The notes under the pieces: model-generated
What the model was told of the DNA's origin: nothing
Seen by the model: the letters and a program-made list of their open reading frames with translations, nothing else
Databases searched by the model: none
Source: Paramoeba atlantica
Taxonomy: Eukaryota > Discosea
Direction of reading: 5' to 3'
Length of the DNA: 64,000 bases
Assembly: GCA_977017575.1 (NCBI GenBank)
Contig: CDRNVI010000041.1
Location: forward strand, 372,001 to 436,000
In this document: one piece after another, positions 9,267 through 20,287 of the stretch
How positions within the stretch are numbered: the stretch's first letter is position 1
Layout of the letters: every line of letters starts with the position of its first letter
Program-made: the position numbers and the translations under genes

Positions 9267-9560
9267 TCCATGTCAGACATTCGCATCACCTTGGAGTTGC
9301 TGGTTCGTTTGCGTTCGGGGCAGGTATTTCCATCAATTGGGCTCCATGGAATCTTGAGTGCCCTCCGGATCATACTCAAGTAGTGGACATCTAGTGTACT
9401 TTGGAGTTTGGCGTCCAGCGCCCAGGACACACTTCCGTACATCAACCGTGGATAGACGTAAATCTTAAAGACAGTTGACTTCCGGTGCCTGGAGATGAGT
9501 TTGTTATTCCAAATCGATTTTAACTCGTGTATTTTAGTCTGTGCAACAAGGTACCCCCTT
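9267..9560 (-). pseudogene. LINE RT C-terminal region remnant (upstream half)
   Basis: Minus-strand frame with YVYPRLMYGSVS, LDVHYLSMIRRALKIPW and GNTCPERKRTSNS, the conserved region after the LINE RT (MLYGSETW / LRRILGIKW-like blocks). It continues the frame seen intact in the tandem units but is cut at 9,267 by the N insertion. Further upstream on the minus strand the frame reads ...ATLTRGYLVAQTKIHEL and is then broken by a frameshift. Confidence 0.7.
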
Positions 9561-10238
9561 GTTAGGGTCGCATAAATGTATTTTGCCCCCGACCGCTCTC
9601 AATTTCCGTTTTTGTGGATTCGAATTGTTGCTTGGAAATGTTGATTTTGGTGATTGGGACCGTGGTGGTCAGGTCGGGAATGTACCTTGCCTCTGTAGAT
9701 GGGGGCCCACACAGCTGTTCGTGTGGACTATTGTGTGTGTGTGTTGGAGGATTGAACTCCATGGATAAAGTTCTGCGTATGCTTGCCTTTTATTTGTGCG
9801 TGGTTTTAAATTTCTTTGGCATTGGCAAATTTTGTTTTGTTTCTCTTTTCCACATGCCGTCCATTTTTGTGCGCTTGTGTTTGTGGAATGTTGTGCCCAC
9901 TCCACTGCGCAGTGAGTGTTACAAGGGCTGCCGCCCCCACACGCCCTTTGCTTCACGTTACGGTGGGTATGGCACTTTCGGTGCGTAGACCACTTTACGA
10001 AGCGATTGGGAGATGCACAAACCCTCCATCACAACGGGGCGTTCGACGCCCCCCTCCCCTCGTGCAAATACGTAGAAATGACTGCACCTCGCCATTCCAG
10101 GCCCTGTGCTGACATGTTTGTTTATCATGCGCTCTTTGGCGCAGAGATAATCCTCTTAATGCGACGGCCGATATCATCGGCACATAATCCGCCCACAACG
10201 GATGTCGCCAAAGGGGGTTCGACACGGACTCGGTCGGT

Positions 10239-10528
10239 ATAGGGGGTCCAGGCAACTCGCCCTCTCTTTACGCAGCCGGAGGGGCGTACTGCAACCGACT
10301 CGGCCCCAGTCGGTAGAGGTGGTCCAGGCAACTCACCACCTCTTTACGCAGCCGGAGGGGCGTACTGCAACCGACTCGGTCCCAGTCGGTAGAGGTGGTC
10401 CAGGCAACTCACCACCTCTTTACGCAGCCGGAGGGGCGTACTGCAACCGACTCGGTCCCAGTCGGTAGAGGTGGTCCAGGCAACTCACCACCTCTTTACG
10501 CAGCCGGAGGGGCGCACTGCAACCGACC
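10239..10528. repeat. 76-bp tandem repeat, about 3.8 copies (copy 2)
   Basis: Same array as at 1,523-1,812, offset 8,716 bp, with both internal inverted repeats conserved. A single truncated unit of the same family also occurs at 12,491-12,571, where element I/H is inserted. Confidence 0.9.
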
Positions 10529-10725
10529 GCTGCCTCGCGATAATGCGAGGCAGAGTCACGCCCAGTGGTCCTCAAGGGAGGCCACCATGGCGCATAGCTC
10601 CCGGGAAGAGACAGGCGCGAGAAGAAGAAAGCCGGGGAGGGAAGAAAACTCACTCAAGGAGTGAGCCGGGGAGGGGTGAAAAGTCGGAAGTACGTCCCCT
10701 ACTTCCACGACAAAGAGGGACAGTC

Positions 10726-10852
10726 CCTGCTAGCCGTCAGCCGGAAACGGGCATTTAAAAGGAAAATGTATGCCCGTTTCCGGGAAAAGAAAGGAAGGGC
10801 TAGCAAAATGTACCAACAAGGTACAGAAACTGTATCTTTATCACGGGATCGC
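10726..10852 (-). ncRNA. Candidate spliced-leader RNA gene (copy 2)
   Basis: Same sequence as the candidate at 2,010-2,136: exon end TTG at 10,814 followed by GTACAT, then the 14-bp stem of the intron. A 39-nt exon would reach 10,852. The same doubt about the 5' half of the exon applies. Confidence 0.6.
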
Positions 10853-11350
10853 CGATAACCCAAGGGACGTAGGGTCAAATTGAAACGTGTTGACTTCCGC
10901 AAGGGAAAACGATGTGCGACATGCCCCCGTCCCATCACGCGTTCGCTTGCTTGCGTTGAACGCACAAGTTTGAAAGCACGCCAAGATTTCGACACAGAAC
11001 AACGCAGGGACGACCAAGCCTCTCTCGTAGAGCATGTCCCTGACGGTGCCTGTTTGCTGGACCGTGTTTCAGCAACGCAAATTGGCGTGAGGAAGACGAG
11101 TTTGTCAATTCCCCTGCGCTTTTCAGCACTTTACGTGTTGGACGCGTTGAAAAGGGTTATTTTCTGACCAATCACCGCAACGACCGAACGCGACAACGAA
11201 ACGGCTCACGTACGAAGTTGCTTAACAGTGGGCCACTGGTTCGCGAGGTCTGAAATCAAGCTGTGTTTTGTGAGATGAAGCAGATTGCTTCTTTGTAGAG
11301 CCTCGATGGGGATGTTTTGGAGTAATGGCGGATGCCCCCTTGTTCTATTC

Positions 11351-11443
11351 TTTTCACACACTTTCATTCAAATATTTTCATCGCATTCAAACGAACACAG
11401 AATTTAGGCTCGTATTCCTCCAAAAAAAAAAAAAAAAAAAAAA
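11351..11443 (+). mobile_element. Very short 5'-truncated N-like copy with poly(A)
   Basis: About 64 bp matching the N 3' UTR (CACACACTTTCATTCAAATA...; compare 8,871-8,932), then TTCCTCC and a 21-A tract (11,422-11,442). It is a dead-on-arrival insertion in the satellite unit. Its 5' edge follows GTTCTATTCT. Confidence 0.7.
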
Positions 11444-11737
11444 CGGCGGATGTTGGAACGCGCGGATGGATTGGGCGTGGATTGCTTCCTTTTTTATTAT
11501 TATTGTTATCAGAATCATAAATAACTTAAGGCAGGTTGAATTACTAGTTTTGGGCTACAACATGTGAAATTGCTAATTTGATTGCTTGTTTACAAATCAT
11601 ATACCCCCCCCCAATGGACCTTCATGGTTCATGTATTGGGTAATATAGAGGCAATGCCGCGTTTCATACTTCTCCCCCCTTATTAATCGCAAAAAAAAAA
11701 AAAAAAAAAAAAAAACTCTTTAACGATAAAGATACAG
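11444..11737 (+). mobile_element. Unidentified poly(A)-tailed fragment ending against a partial SL exon
   Basis: About 250 bp of AT-rich, non-coding sequence ending in an A tract (~11,691-11,715), then CTTTAACGATAAAGATACAG (11,718-11,737), which equals the 5' part of the SL-like exon at 13,527-13,562 but on the plus strand. It then changes directly to satellite sequence (TGCCTGGAGATG). The poly(A)/SL joint looks like a retroelement inserted at an SL exon, the target of CRE/SLACS elements, later broken by rearrangement. The retroelement family is not identifiable. Confidence 0.5.
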
Positions 11738-12571
11738 TGCCTGGAGATGAGTTTGTTATTCCAAATCGATTTTAACTCGTGTATTTTAGTCTGTGCAACA
11801 AGGTATCCCCTTGTTAGGGTCGCATAAATGTATTTTGCCCCCGACCGCTCTCAATTTCCGTTTTTGTGGATTCGAATTGTTGCTTGGAAATGTTGATTTT
11901 GGTGATTGGGACCGTGGTGGTCAGGTCGGGAATGTACCTTGCCTCTGTAGATGGGGGCCCACACAGCTGTTCGTGTGGACTATTGTGTGTGTGTGTTGGA
12001 GGATTGAACTCCATGGATAAAGTTCTGCGTATGCTTGCCTTTTATTTGTGCGTGGTTTTAAATTTCTTTGGCATTGGCAAATTTTGTTTTGTTTCTCTTT
12101 TCCACATGCCGTCCATTTTTGTGCGCTTGTGTTTGTGGAATGTTGTGCCCACTCCACTGCGCAGTGAGTGTTACAAGGGCTGCCGCCCCCACACGCCCTT
12201 TGCTTCACGTTACGGTGGGTATGGCACTTTCGGTGCGTAGACCACTTTACGAAGCGATTGGGAGATGCACAAACCCTCCATCACAACGGGGCGTTCGACG
12301 CCCCCCTCCCCTCGTGCAAATACGTAGAAATGACTGCACCTCGCCATTCCAGGCCCTGTGCTGACATGTTTGTTTATCATGCGCTCTTTGGCGCAGAGAT
12401 AATCCTCTTAATGCGACGGCCGATATCATCGGCACATAATCCGCCAACAACGGATGTCGCCAAAGGGGGTTCGACACGGACTCGGTCGGTATAGGGGGTC
12501 CAGGCAACTCGCCCTCTCTTTGCGCAGCCGGAGGGGCGTACTGCAACCGACTCGTTCCCAGTCGGTAGAGG
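11738..12571. repeat. Macrosatellite unit copy 3 (partial)
   Basis: Starts inside the LINE-derived part (TGCCTGGAGATGAG, equal to ~55,686) and runs to the first 76-bp repeat, ending at GTCGGTAGAGG (12,571). There the poly(A) tail of I/H follows in minus orientation. Satellite sequence resumes at 52,805 with the same GTAGAGG. Confidence 0.85.
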
Positions 12572-13136
12572 TTTTTTTTTTTTTTTTTTTTTTTAAAACA
12601 GCATAAAACAGCATGGATGACACTTGTCCCCTCGAAACCAGAAAAGCCTCAAAGTAAAAAAGAACAGTTCCCGGATCAATTATTGTATACGCGCCAATTG
12701 TTGTCAAACGTGATGAAGAATCAATGCAGAAGTAGCAGTATCTAATATATTCGAAAGGACCTAATATATTCGGCTAGGGGGGACCTTCGATGAGTACTCA
12801 TCGTAAGTTGTAGACTTTCGATGAGTCTCACGGAAAGTTGTAGACTTTCGATGAGTACTCATCGAAGGTGTTTTTGACTTTTTCACTTTTTCATATTTTA
12901 CTAAATTTTTGCGAAGGCCGAACTGTGAGCGTAGTCCTGGGACATAATAATATTTTTTGGCGACCCGTGCGCTCCAGCGCGCGGGTCGCGCACTGAGAAC
13001 CTGTGTCTACCCCTTCCGCAGGATTGTCCAGAGGCAAGGCCCAACTGTGAGCGTAGCCCACTTCTGGAGGCAAAAGCCCCCGTTTGCAAGCAAGGCCCAA
13101 CTGTGAGCGTAGCCCACTTCTGGAGGCAAATGAATG

Positions 13137-13476
13137 AAAAAAGGCCTTGCGTGCTATAACGTAAATATTAAATACTAGTAGTACGAAGTGAAGGGGCTCA
13201 GACCCCCACACCCCGCAGCCGAGGCTGGGTGTTGGTGGGTGGGCCTCGAAACTCGTAGTACAGCTACAAAAAGGAAATAAAGTCTACTAAATATGTTGAT
13301 GTTTGAAAGTCATAAACTGAAGAATATGAGAAAGAAGAAACTTATAATACATGTGCCCCGAAGGGCCATATCATAAGTTAATATATTTATGTGCCCCGAA
13401 GGGCCAGGTTATTAAACGTAAATAGCCCTCGCCTAAATTTCATCTCGTAAACTATTAGAGCTACTCCTGATTCTTT
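13137..13476 (-). mobile_element. Solo A-B remnant of a DIRS-like element
   Basis: On the minus strand it starts CTAATAGTTTACGAG...AAATTTAGGCGAGGG, like the A repeats of K, L and J. It contains two TGGCCCTTCGGGGCAC-type hairpin motifs and then the spacer GGCCCACCCACC...CCCAGCC that in K, L and J separates A2 from B2, followed by a B-like part. No ORFs remain. A single A-B unit is what recombination between the split direct repeats would leave. Boundaries are good to a few bases. Confidence 0.7.
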
Positions 13477-13562
13477 TGCTTTGGAGCGTTTGAACACTCC
13501 CATGAACGGTAAAGAAAGTAAATAATCAACAAGGTACAGAAACTGTATCTTTATCGTTAAAG
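13477..13562 (-). other. SL-like exon joined to a short leader and ORF start
   Basis: Minus strand: CTTTAACGATAAAGATACAG then TTTCTGTACCTTGTTG (36 nt, 13,562-13,527), followed not by the intron GTACAT but by ATTATTTACTTTC and an ATG at ~13,508 opening MGVFKRSKAKESGVA. The solo DIRS remnant then interrupts. The exact joint after TTG is the signature of a trans-spliced RNA copied back to DNA. The gene fused to the SL is not recognised. Confidence 0.65.
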
Positions 13563-14083
13563 ATTATTGTACGTGTGCTTCTCTCTAGATTCGTGGGAAG
13601 CAATTTGCGAAGCCCAACTACCTTGATAACAAATTTTAGTACCCATTCGTGGGAAGCAATTGGCGATGCCCAACTACCTTGATAACAAATTTTAGTACCC
13701 ATTTTGGCCGCGCAGGGGCCCCCGCGTGAGCGGGGGTGCGCGCGGCCGCGAAACGGCGAGGGCCCGCGTGAGCGGGCCTGAGCCGTACCCCGCGTAGGGT
13801 TCCCCTGTGTGTCGTTAGTGGGAAGCAATTTTGCGAAGCTCACTGAATTTCGTAGTTTTCGCTACGCAGGCGTTGTCAACGTATGTAGCGAAGTGTAGGA
13901 TACTGAACGCACGGAAAAAGAAAATCAAAAAAAATTCTTGGGTGTTCCACAAAAGTCCTTGACTTATGCAAAAATCCGTGACTTCCACCGTAAATTTCCG
14001 TTCGTTGAGAAATAAACGAACGTACCCCCAACCCGTCTACCTACCCCTTCTTCCAGTATTGTCCAGAGGCAAGGCCCAACTGT

Positions 14084-14557
14084 GGCTGGCGAGCCAGCCG
14101 TAGAAAGCCACGGCTGGCACTTCACTTAGGACGGGAGTCGGAGACGCATCGTGGCTAGGCCACACACTGACCAGCGGTCCCTACGAGAGGGGCAACCAAT
14201 CCTCCGCGCGCCTTCAAAGAAGGTGGTACAAAACGTTTAATTTAAAGTTATTGAATTCCAGATGCCCTACGTTTCCTTTTTCGAGCCCACGTCCCGTCTT
14301 CTTTGTGGTTCTTTATAGCTTGGGCCCACCTATTTCTGTTCTGGGCCATCGTCTTCCACAGTTGTGGTGGTATTCCTGACCTTTCACACGCTTTTTCTAC
14401 GGCTTGAACGTAAGGAGGATTTGTGCATGGTAAGCGGTGGTGCATTAGTATCCCGAATAGCGTCTTATTAGGGTGCCGATGTTCATCCATACGAGCTACG
14501 TGCCCTGCATAGCTGAGAATTCTTAGGTCATAAAGCAGTTGAGTAGGCTCCATGTCA
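14084..14557. repeat. Satellite/LINE fragment inside the TIR complex
   Basis: Matches 2,752-3,222, including the minus-strand LINE tail (14,248-14,548; GHVARMDEHR...RNRWAQAIKN) and the TCCATGTCA insertion site of N. Its left joint to TIR-element sequence is at GCCCAACTGTG/GCTGGCGAGCC. Confidence 0.8.
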
Positions 14558-15934
14558 AAGCGAAAGAGGCTGGTGTAGCACCGGTTATTTTGCCCCTCCC
14601 CCCCACCCGGCGGAAAAAGCATTCTCAGAATACGCAGTGTGCTGCGCCGCCATCTCCCGCTGCGCCGTCTGCTGCGCCGCCATCTCTTTCCCCTGCGCCG
14701 TCTGCTGCGCCGCCATCTCCCGCCGCGACGTCTCTTCCCGCCGTGTCGTCTGCAACGTCTGCTGCGTTTCCTCTTCCGCCCGATGTGCCTGTCGCTCCCG
14801 CGGTGATCGTCGATCATCCCATCGCTTCTCCGCCCACTGTGGTGACCACTGCGCCGCCCGATATGCTGTCATCTCCGCGCTCTGCCGAGCTGCCCGTCGT
14901 GATGTGTGCGGCGCCGCCTCTTCTGACCTCCGATACGGCCTCCGTCGCGCCGATTCCGCCTCCCTCCGTGTCGCTCGTTGGGCCTCCGCCGTTGTCAAGG
15001 CCAAGCATGCACACCTCATCACGAAGAGCACGCATGAGAGCCTTGAACTTAGAGACATGGAAGGCAGAACCATCACGGCAGGCATCAACAAAAACTCCGC
15101 CTCCAGCATCTCATCTCCCTTCACAGCGAACAAACATTGAAACATTGCGACCTCCAATTGCGTCTCAACCCTTGAAGCTTCCCTCGCCACTCCCCTTGCG
15201 GATGTCGTATCCAGTCGAATTGCTAGCATCTCCAGCTAAGGCGGCGTCATGTTCTCCCGCGGCCCCGATTGGAGAACCGAACGAGACGGGAAAATGGCGC
15301 ATTCGTATTAAAAAAACTTGTGCCGTCGCAGCTGGCGCCTTAAAAGCGGCATCCAACGCCATGCCAGATGCAGTTTTCAATGCAGCAGGTGACGCACAAC
15401 CTCCGGACACGAGCAAGGAATCCGGTCAATCACTTGAGCCACCTGTCAGGAACGAGGAAATAGCAGCCGCATCTGAAGGTTTGGAGGATCACTCAGCGCA
15501 TGAGTTCCAGGATTGCGACTCGCCTCAGGGAGATAAACCACAACGGGAAGGTGCTGTCCATCCGATCAGCTTTATTAACGACGAACACCCGGACGGAAGC
15601 TCAGGAGTCTTTGAGATTATGCAGAACACTGACGTCAAAACACAATTCCCCATACCACCTGACGAAATCTGGAGACAATCCAAGCAAATAAAGGCAGGAA
15701 CTTTGTGTTCGATAGTGTGGGCTTTTGCAAATCAGGAAAAGATCAATATGGCGTGCGGTAAGGTAGTGCGAACGCATAGCAAGCGTGGAGGGATGGGGAA
15801 ACTCTCAATGCAATACACGGGGATCTCAGGGTACAAAGAAGAACAGGAATACACAGGATCTCTGCCGCCCCAAGAAAACGTGAGAATCTTCCGCATTATC
15901 TGGCATCAAGCGCCACCTCCGATTGATGTTACCG
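14558..15934 (+). pseudogene. N-type CRE-like ORF fragment without the TIR insertion
   Basis: Equals 3,223-3,804 joined to 5,174-5,968, so the TIR-element site is empty and the frame is continuous across it (...PSQRTNIETLRPPIASQ...). A few substitutions separate it from N (for example an asparagine-isoleucine-aspartate codon run reading NTD instead of NID). It ends at GATGTTACCG, where a repeated piece of N begins, so RT and endonuclease are missing. Confidence 0.85.
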
Positions 15935-16074
15935 GCCAAGCATGCACACCTCATCACGAAGAGCACGCATGAGAGCCTTGAACTTAGAGACATGGAAGGC
16001 AGAACCATCACGGCAGGCATCAACAAAAACTCCGCCTCCAGCATCTCATCTCCCTTCACAGCGAACAAACATTG
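15935..16074 (+). repeat. Duplicated N piece leading into a TIR-element copy
   Basis: Equals 3,662-3,804 of N (GGCCAAGCATGCACACC... to ...CAAACATTG). It therefore steps back about 950 codable bases relative to the preceding N fragment. It carries the same left flank as the TIR-element copy 1, showing that the TIR copy at 16,075 derives from the N locus on its left side. Confidence 0.85.
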
Positions 16075-17169
16075 GCTAGGGGGGACCTTCGATGAGTACT
16101 CATCGTAAGTTGTAGACTTTCGATGAGTCTCACGGAAAGTTGTAGACTTTCGATGAGTACTCATCGAAGGTGTTTTTGACTTTTTCAATTTTTCGTATTT
16201 TATCAATTTTTTGCGAAGGGCCAACTGTGAGCGTAGCCCTGGGACATAATAATATTTTTTGGCGACCCGTGCGCTCCAGCGTGCGGGTCGCGCACTGAGA
16301 ACCTGTGTCTACCCCTGCTTGGGGGTACGTTCGTTGATTTCTCAACGAAAATCCGGATTTTCGTTGAGTACTCAACGAACGTACCCTGTGACCGTAAAAA
16401 ATCTGCAGGTCCTTAGAGGGAGGAGGAAGAAAGGCCCAACTGTGAGCGAAGCCCACGCCTGCAAGCAAGGCCCGACTGTGAGCGAAGCCCACTACTGGTG
16501 GCAAAAGCCCCCGTTTGCGAGCAAGGCCCAACTGTTCGTTAACTTCGTTAACTTAACTTAAACTTCGTTTAACTTATCGTGAAAGATTATTGTACGTGTG
16601 CTTCTCTCTAGATTCGTGGGAAGCAATTTGCGAAGCCCAACTACCTTGATAACAAATTTTAGTACCCATTCGTGGGAAGCAATTGGCGAAACCCAACTAC
16701 CTTGATAACAAATTTTAGTACCCATTTTGGCCGCGCGGGGGCCCCCGCGTGAGCGGGGGTGCGCGCGGCCGCGAAACGGCGAGGGCCCGCGTGAGCGGGC
16801 CTGAGCCGTACCCCGCCTAGGATTCCCCTGTGCGTCGTTAGTGGGAAGCTCACTGAATTTCGTAGTTTTCGCTACGCAGGCGTTGTCAACGTATGTAGCG
16901 AAGTGTAGGATACTGAACGCACGGAAAAAGAAAATCAAAAAAAATTCTTGGGTATTCCACAAAAGTCCTTGACTTATGCAAAAGTCCTTGACTTCCACCG
17001 TAAATTTCCGTTCGTTGAGTACTCAACGAACGTACGCCCAACCCAAAATCTCTATTAGAGTCGCTCAAAAACGCTTCGATGAGTACTCATCGAAAATTGT
17101 ATACTTTCGATGAGACTCACGGAAAGTTGTAGACTTTCGATGAGTACTCATCGAAGGTCCCCCCTACCC
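16075..17169. mobile_element. TIR DNA element, copy 3
   Basis: Both termini present, about 1,095 bp. It is shorter than copy 1 because the interior near the right end is deleted (~17,035-17,045). The left flank is N's CAAACATTG but the right flank is I/H's ATATATTCG, so the two sides come from different insertions. The palindrome and both GTGA hairpins are conserved. Confidence 0.85.
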
Positions 17170-17234
17170 ATATATTCGAAGGCAACTAATCAATACTTAT
17201 TTGTACGGAGATATACGTGTGGTAGTGAACTCTT

Positions 17235-18796
17235 TTAGAGTCGTAAACTCCCAATCCACTTTTCATCGGTGATGTAATCTCGGAGTTGAGACACTACCGT
17301 GTAAGCCGATAGCTTTTCAAGTTCCAGCTGAAAAGCCTCACGCACGTTTTCATATTTTCGATTCGCGCGCTGAGCCAACGCCTTTAATAGTTGTTTTGTG
17401 TCGTTGTGCAACACACCACAATCTGAGGCGGCGATGCAACGAAATGCCTCACTATCCACACCTTTCTCTGTCACATATTTCTTGAACTTCCTTTCCTGGG
17501 CTTGCTGCAGTAGGTAGTTGCTTGTTTGTTTCTTGTAACTGTTGCAGCAAGTGTGAACCACTGTGAAATCATAGAGGACTTCTCCCATATGGGGCCACAT
17601 GATAGCGAGGTCGGGGCCAGATCGAATCCTGCGCGCCTTACATGGATGTTGGTCAGAAACCTCCGCAGAAATAGAGCATTTACACTTTGTACAATAAAAT
17701 GAGGAGTGAATTCGCGGTTCGATAACACACGGAAGTCCTGCCTTCGCGCACAAGTCAGCTAGATAGCGCACGATGTGAGAGTGTTTACGAGTGCAGTTCA
17801 TACCTGAGCATCTCGAGCATCCTGCGATATGTGGAATAATACTAGAAGATGTTTCTGGACCACAGCATCCCGGGCATACGACGTTTATTGGCGCTTTCGG
17901 TAGACTTATTCCAAGTCGCATCATTAGGGTGTAGCGGAAAAGGTAAGGATTCACATAGTTATTCGTACTCTCTAAATGTAAGTTCGCTTCTTTGCTTCGG
18001 TTCAGAATGAGCTCTAAATGCGAATGTTTCTTAAGTTCTGCGACTTGCTTTTCATACTCCGTGTTTAAGTTCTTCTTCAGAAGTTTTCGTGCCACCTCTT
18101 TTCGATCCTGCATTTTCTTCTGACCTTTGTCGCTACCTTTATAACCTACCGGAGCGTTAATGGGTTTTGGGTGCTCTTCGATAGATGTTTGGGCAGCTTC
18201 AAAGAAGTACTTGTGTTTCAGAATCGTGGATGTGATACCTAAACCACCAATTTTTTTTGGAAGTGCTGCGAGTTGCAAAGCATTGGAGTCAGCTCCGCAC
18301 CACTTTTCCAAGACCTTACCCACCTCTGTGTCGAAAACCTGCGCTAAATGAAGAGTGGCATTCGGTCTGTGTACGCGAAGATGATAATCGTGTCGCGGAA
18401 TTGTACAGCGTCGCAAAATGGCCAGTGAGAGGTTGCTCGGACCCATCTTTAGGAGTCTGCGGAACAGACATTTGTGTTTCTCGAGTTTTTGAAGAAGCAA
18501 ACTTTCTACCACCTGGTCGGCGCCAATGTAAGCACCAAGAATCTTAATGGCATCCGTCCGAAAGTTTACCCCCAAAGATTCTAATGGAAGTGGTTGGGTA
18601 GCACAGGGAGGGGCCTTCTGGAACCACTCACATTTCCGGAAATTGATATCTAAGCTGAGATCCGCAGTTAACTCTCGTAAATGAAGAAAAGCTGCCTCAA
18701 GCGAATGAAGATTCTTAGAGCTGAGCGTCACGTCGTCTTGATAAGCTCTTATATTGACCTCGGGGTAAAGATTGGCTACTTCCATTAGAGGGCCTT
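17235..18796 (-). pseudogene. I/H ORF, 3' third: RT box C to endonuclease
   Basis: Minus-strand frame from GGCCCTCTAATGGAAG to a TAA stop at 17,235. It holds AYQDDVTLSS (YxDD box with glutamine), IKILGAYIGADQ, MMRLGISLPKAP, the zinc motif CPGC...HIAGCSRC and the endonuclease core RSGPDLAIMW...LYDFTVVH, ending ...WIGSLRL. It is the direct continuation of 29,345-30,759; element E separates them with a GAGGGCCTT duplication. The piece itself has no stop or frameshift. As it stands it cannot make a full protein. Confidence 0.85.
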
Positions 18797-19135
18797 CCAT
18801 TAGAAGAAGTCACCGAGGAACTCTACCACAACGACATACGGGACAAATTAATGACAGACAAAACGCAAGCCCACATAATACGAGCAGCTAGCTCCAAAGG
18901 TAACTATTCATGGCTCACCTCAAATTCTAGACTTGTACCTACGCGACTTTTCAAGTTAGCAGTTATGCCACGCATTGGGATTGCACATCCGAGCCTCCCC
19001 TCCAATTTACAGTGTCCAGGGTGCCATGCATTACTTACCCCCCGTACAGCGCTCACGCACGTGTCCGGGTGCGTCAAATGTTCAGGCAATAACGCAACGG
19101 CAAAGCACAACAGGATGGTTCGGAATATTTATGAA
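18797..19135 (+). pseudogene. E ORF fragment before the nested insertions
   Basis: Plus-strand frame (opening ...EEVTEELYHNDIRD) with SKGNYSWLTSNSRLVP, MPRIGIAHPSLP and the zinc motif CPGC...HVSGCVKCSG, ending NRMVRNIYE at the insertion point (TTTATGAA). The next codons of E are at 28,718 (LCIKSGLPCE). The RT is lost by 5' truncation. Confidence 0.8.
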
Positions 19136-19306
19136 TGAACGAAGCTGAACTATGATAACGTGCGCAACGCGTTCCAACTCGAGATTGAGAAGATGTCCGC
19201 TTACACGATAGTATCTCAACTCAGAGACTACATCCCGGCAGAGAAATGGATGGGAGGACTTCGGTTGTAAGAAGTCAGCGGACACGTCTATCTGGAATAT
19301 TTATAT

Positions 19307-19349
<43 letters not shown>

Positions 19350-19667
19350 TGAGAAGCGAACTCATGTCACAAGCGAAAAGCATTTCTAGAATGCTTAAAT
19401 CATAATTCGATGCTCCTTCTAATTGGTTTCATTTTATTTATTCTTGTTCATTATGTATTTGATTGCTTTTTTTATAAGACAACTCACCGTCGAAATCACG
19501 TCTGTGTCACGTTTACTTTCTTATTGTATGAAGGACGTGGTTCCAGCTCTTTCTGAAAAAAAAAAAAATGAATTCCCTTTCTCGCTTGCGGCGCGCAGTA
19601 ACGACGCGACATTCGGGTCTTTCGACAGCGATTCCTTAATTGATTTGTTAAGCAAAAAAAAAAAAAA
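19136..19667 (+). mobile_element. CRE-like fragment F, 5'-truncated, in E
   Basis: An 8-bp duplication TTTATGAA (19,128-19,135; 19,668-19,675) flanks it. The first 135 bp encode the very C-terminus of a CRE-like ORF (YDNVRNAFQLEIEK...QLRDYIP, stop ~19,268), then a 3' UTR with a (TTTA)n run and A tracts, ending in (A)13. Nothing else is coded in the remaining ~400 bp. Confidence 0.75.
19303..19350. repeat. (TTTA)n microsatellite
   Basis: About twelve TTTA units in the 3' UTR of fragment F. Confidence 0.95.
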
Positions 19668-19679
19668 TTTATGAATTAT

Positions 19680-20268
19680 TAATAATTGCCATATACAGGG
19701 ACATCATGCACATCTATGCAGAAAGCGACTACGTACAAAGAAATCAAATTTGGAATAAAGTTTTGTCTGCAATGAAACTTTCATTAGCTTCCGTGCGTCA
19801 AGCCAATAGTAGACAACGGCGGCGAAGACCCATACAACAAGAGACAGTTGAACACAATCAACCAGAAGACGAGTTTTTTCATGAGGACAAGCGAGCAATC
19901 AAACGGGCCACTCGTTTGGTGCTAGAAAACTGTACATCGAAGGCTTCAAGGATTTTGGACTGTTCTTTTCAGAAGAGCACGTTGACTGATCAAGAAAAAG
20001 TCCAAAAACTACGTGCACTTCATCCAGAACAAAACTGCAATTTCAAAGTTCCGGAAGATGCACCGATTATCGCAGGAATAGCCGTACAAGAATTAAGATG
20101 TGCAAGTAGACGACTGGCAAAAGGTGTGAGCCCTGGGCCTACAGGTACGACCGACAGCATCGTAAGACTTCTCATAGACGACGAGCCATGTTGCAATAGC
20201 CTTTGTCACATGATGAGCGATCTGATCAACGGATTCCTATCTAGACAAGTTCTACAGCGTCTAAATCG
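19680..20268 (+). pseudogene. D ORF piece 1: linker and start of RT domain
   Basis: Frame begins IAIYRDIMHIYAESDY and includes KRAIKRATRLV, KLRALHPEQNCNF and SPGPTGTTDSIVRLLIDDE, the segment just before the RT fingers in all CRE-like ORFs here. It is stopped by an insertion at CTAAATCG. The N-terminal region is absent by 5' truncation. Confidence 0.8.
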
Positions 20269-20287
20269 TTTTTTTTTTTTTTTTATA

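Larger units (their letters stand above)
9267..11350. repeat. Macrosatellite unit copy 2, with SL cassette
   Basis: Same unit as 850-3,222, offset 8,417 bp at its start and 8,716 bp after the 299-bp segment that copy 1 lacks. Base changes are few (for example ACCTGTTGAC versus ACGTGTTGAC). It stops at TTCTATTCT where a truncated retrotransposed tail begins at 11,351. It contains the 76-bp repeat and the SL RNA candidate listed separately. Confidence 0.85.
12773..17169. mobile_element. TIR-element complex in the I/H 3' UTR, carrying foreign sequence
   Basis: Flanked by the 9-bp duplication ATATATTCG (12,764-12,772; 17,170-17,178) and bounded by the same GCTAGGGGGGACC / GGTCCCCCCTACCC termini as copy 1. 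Inside are, in order: a left TIR-element part (12,773-13,130), a solo DIRS remnant, an SL-plus-ORF start, TIR-element middle (13,563-14,083), satellite/LINE sequence, an N fragment, a duplicated N piece, and a full TIR-element end (16,075-17,169). It resembles capture or gap-repair filler between TIR ends, or recombination between two TIR-element copies. Confidence 0.75.

Noticed and set aside
9530-9560. GTACCTTGTTG on the minus strand inside the LINE remnant as another SL joint
   Set aside because: It lies inside continuous LINE coding sequence (TRGYLVAQTK) with no ATG leader after it; an 11-base match is best taken as chance.
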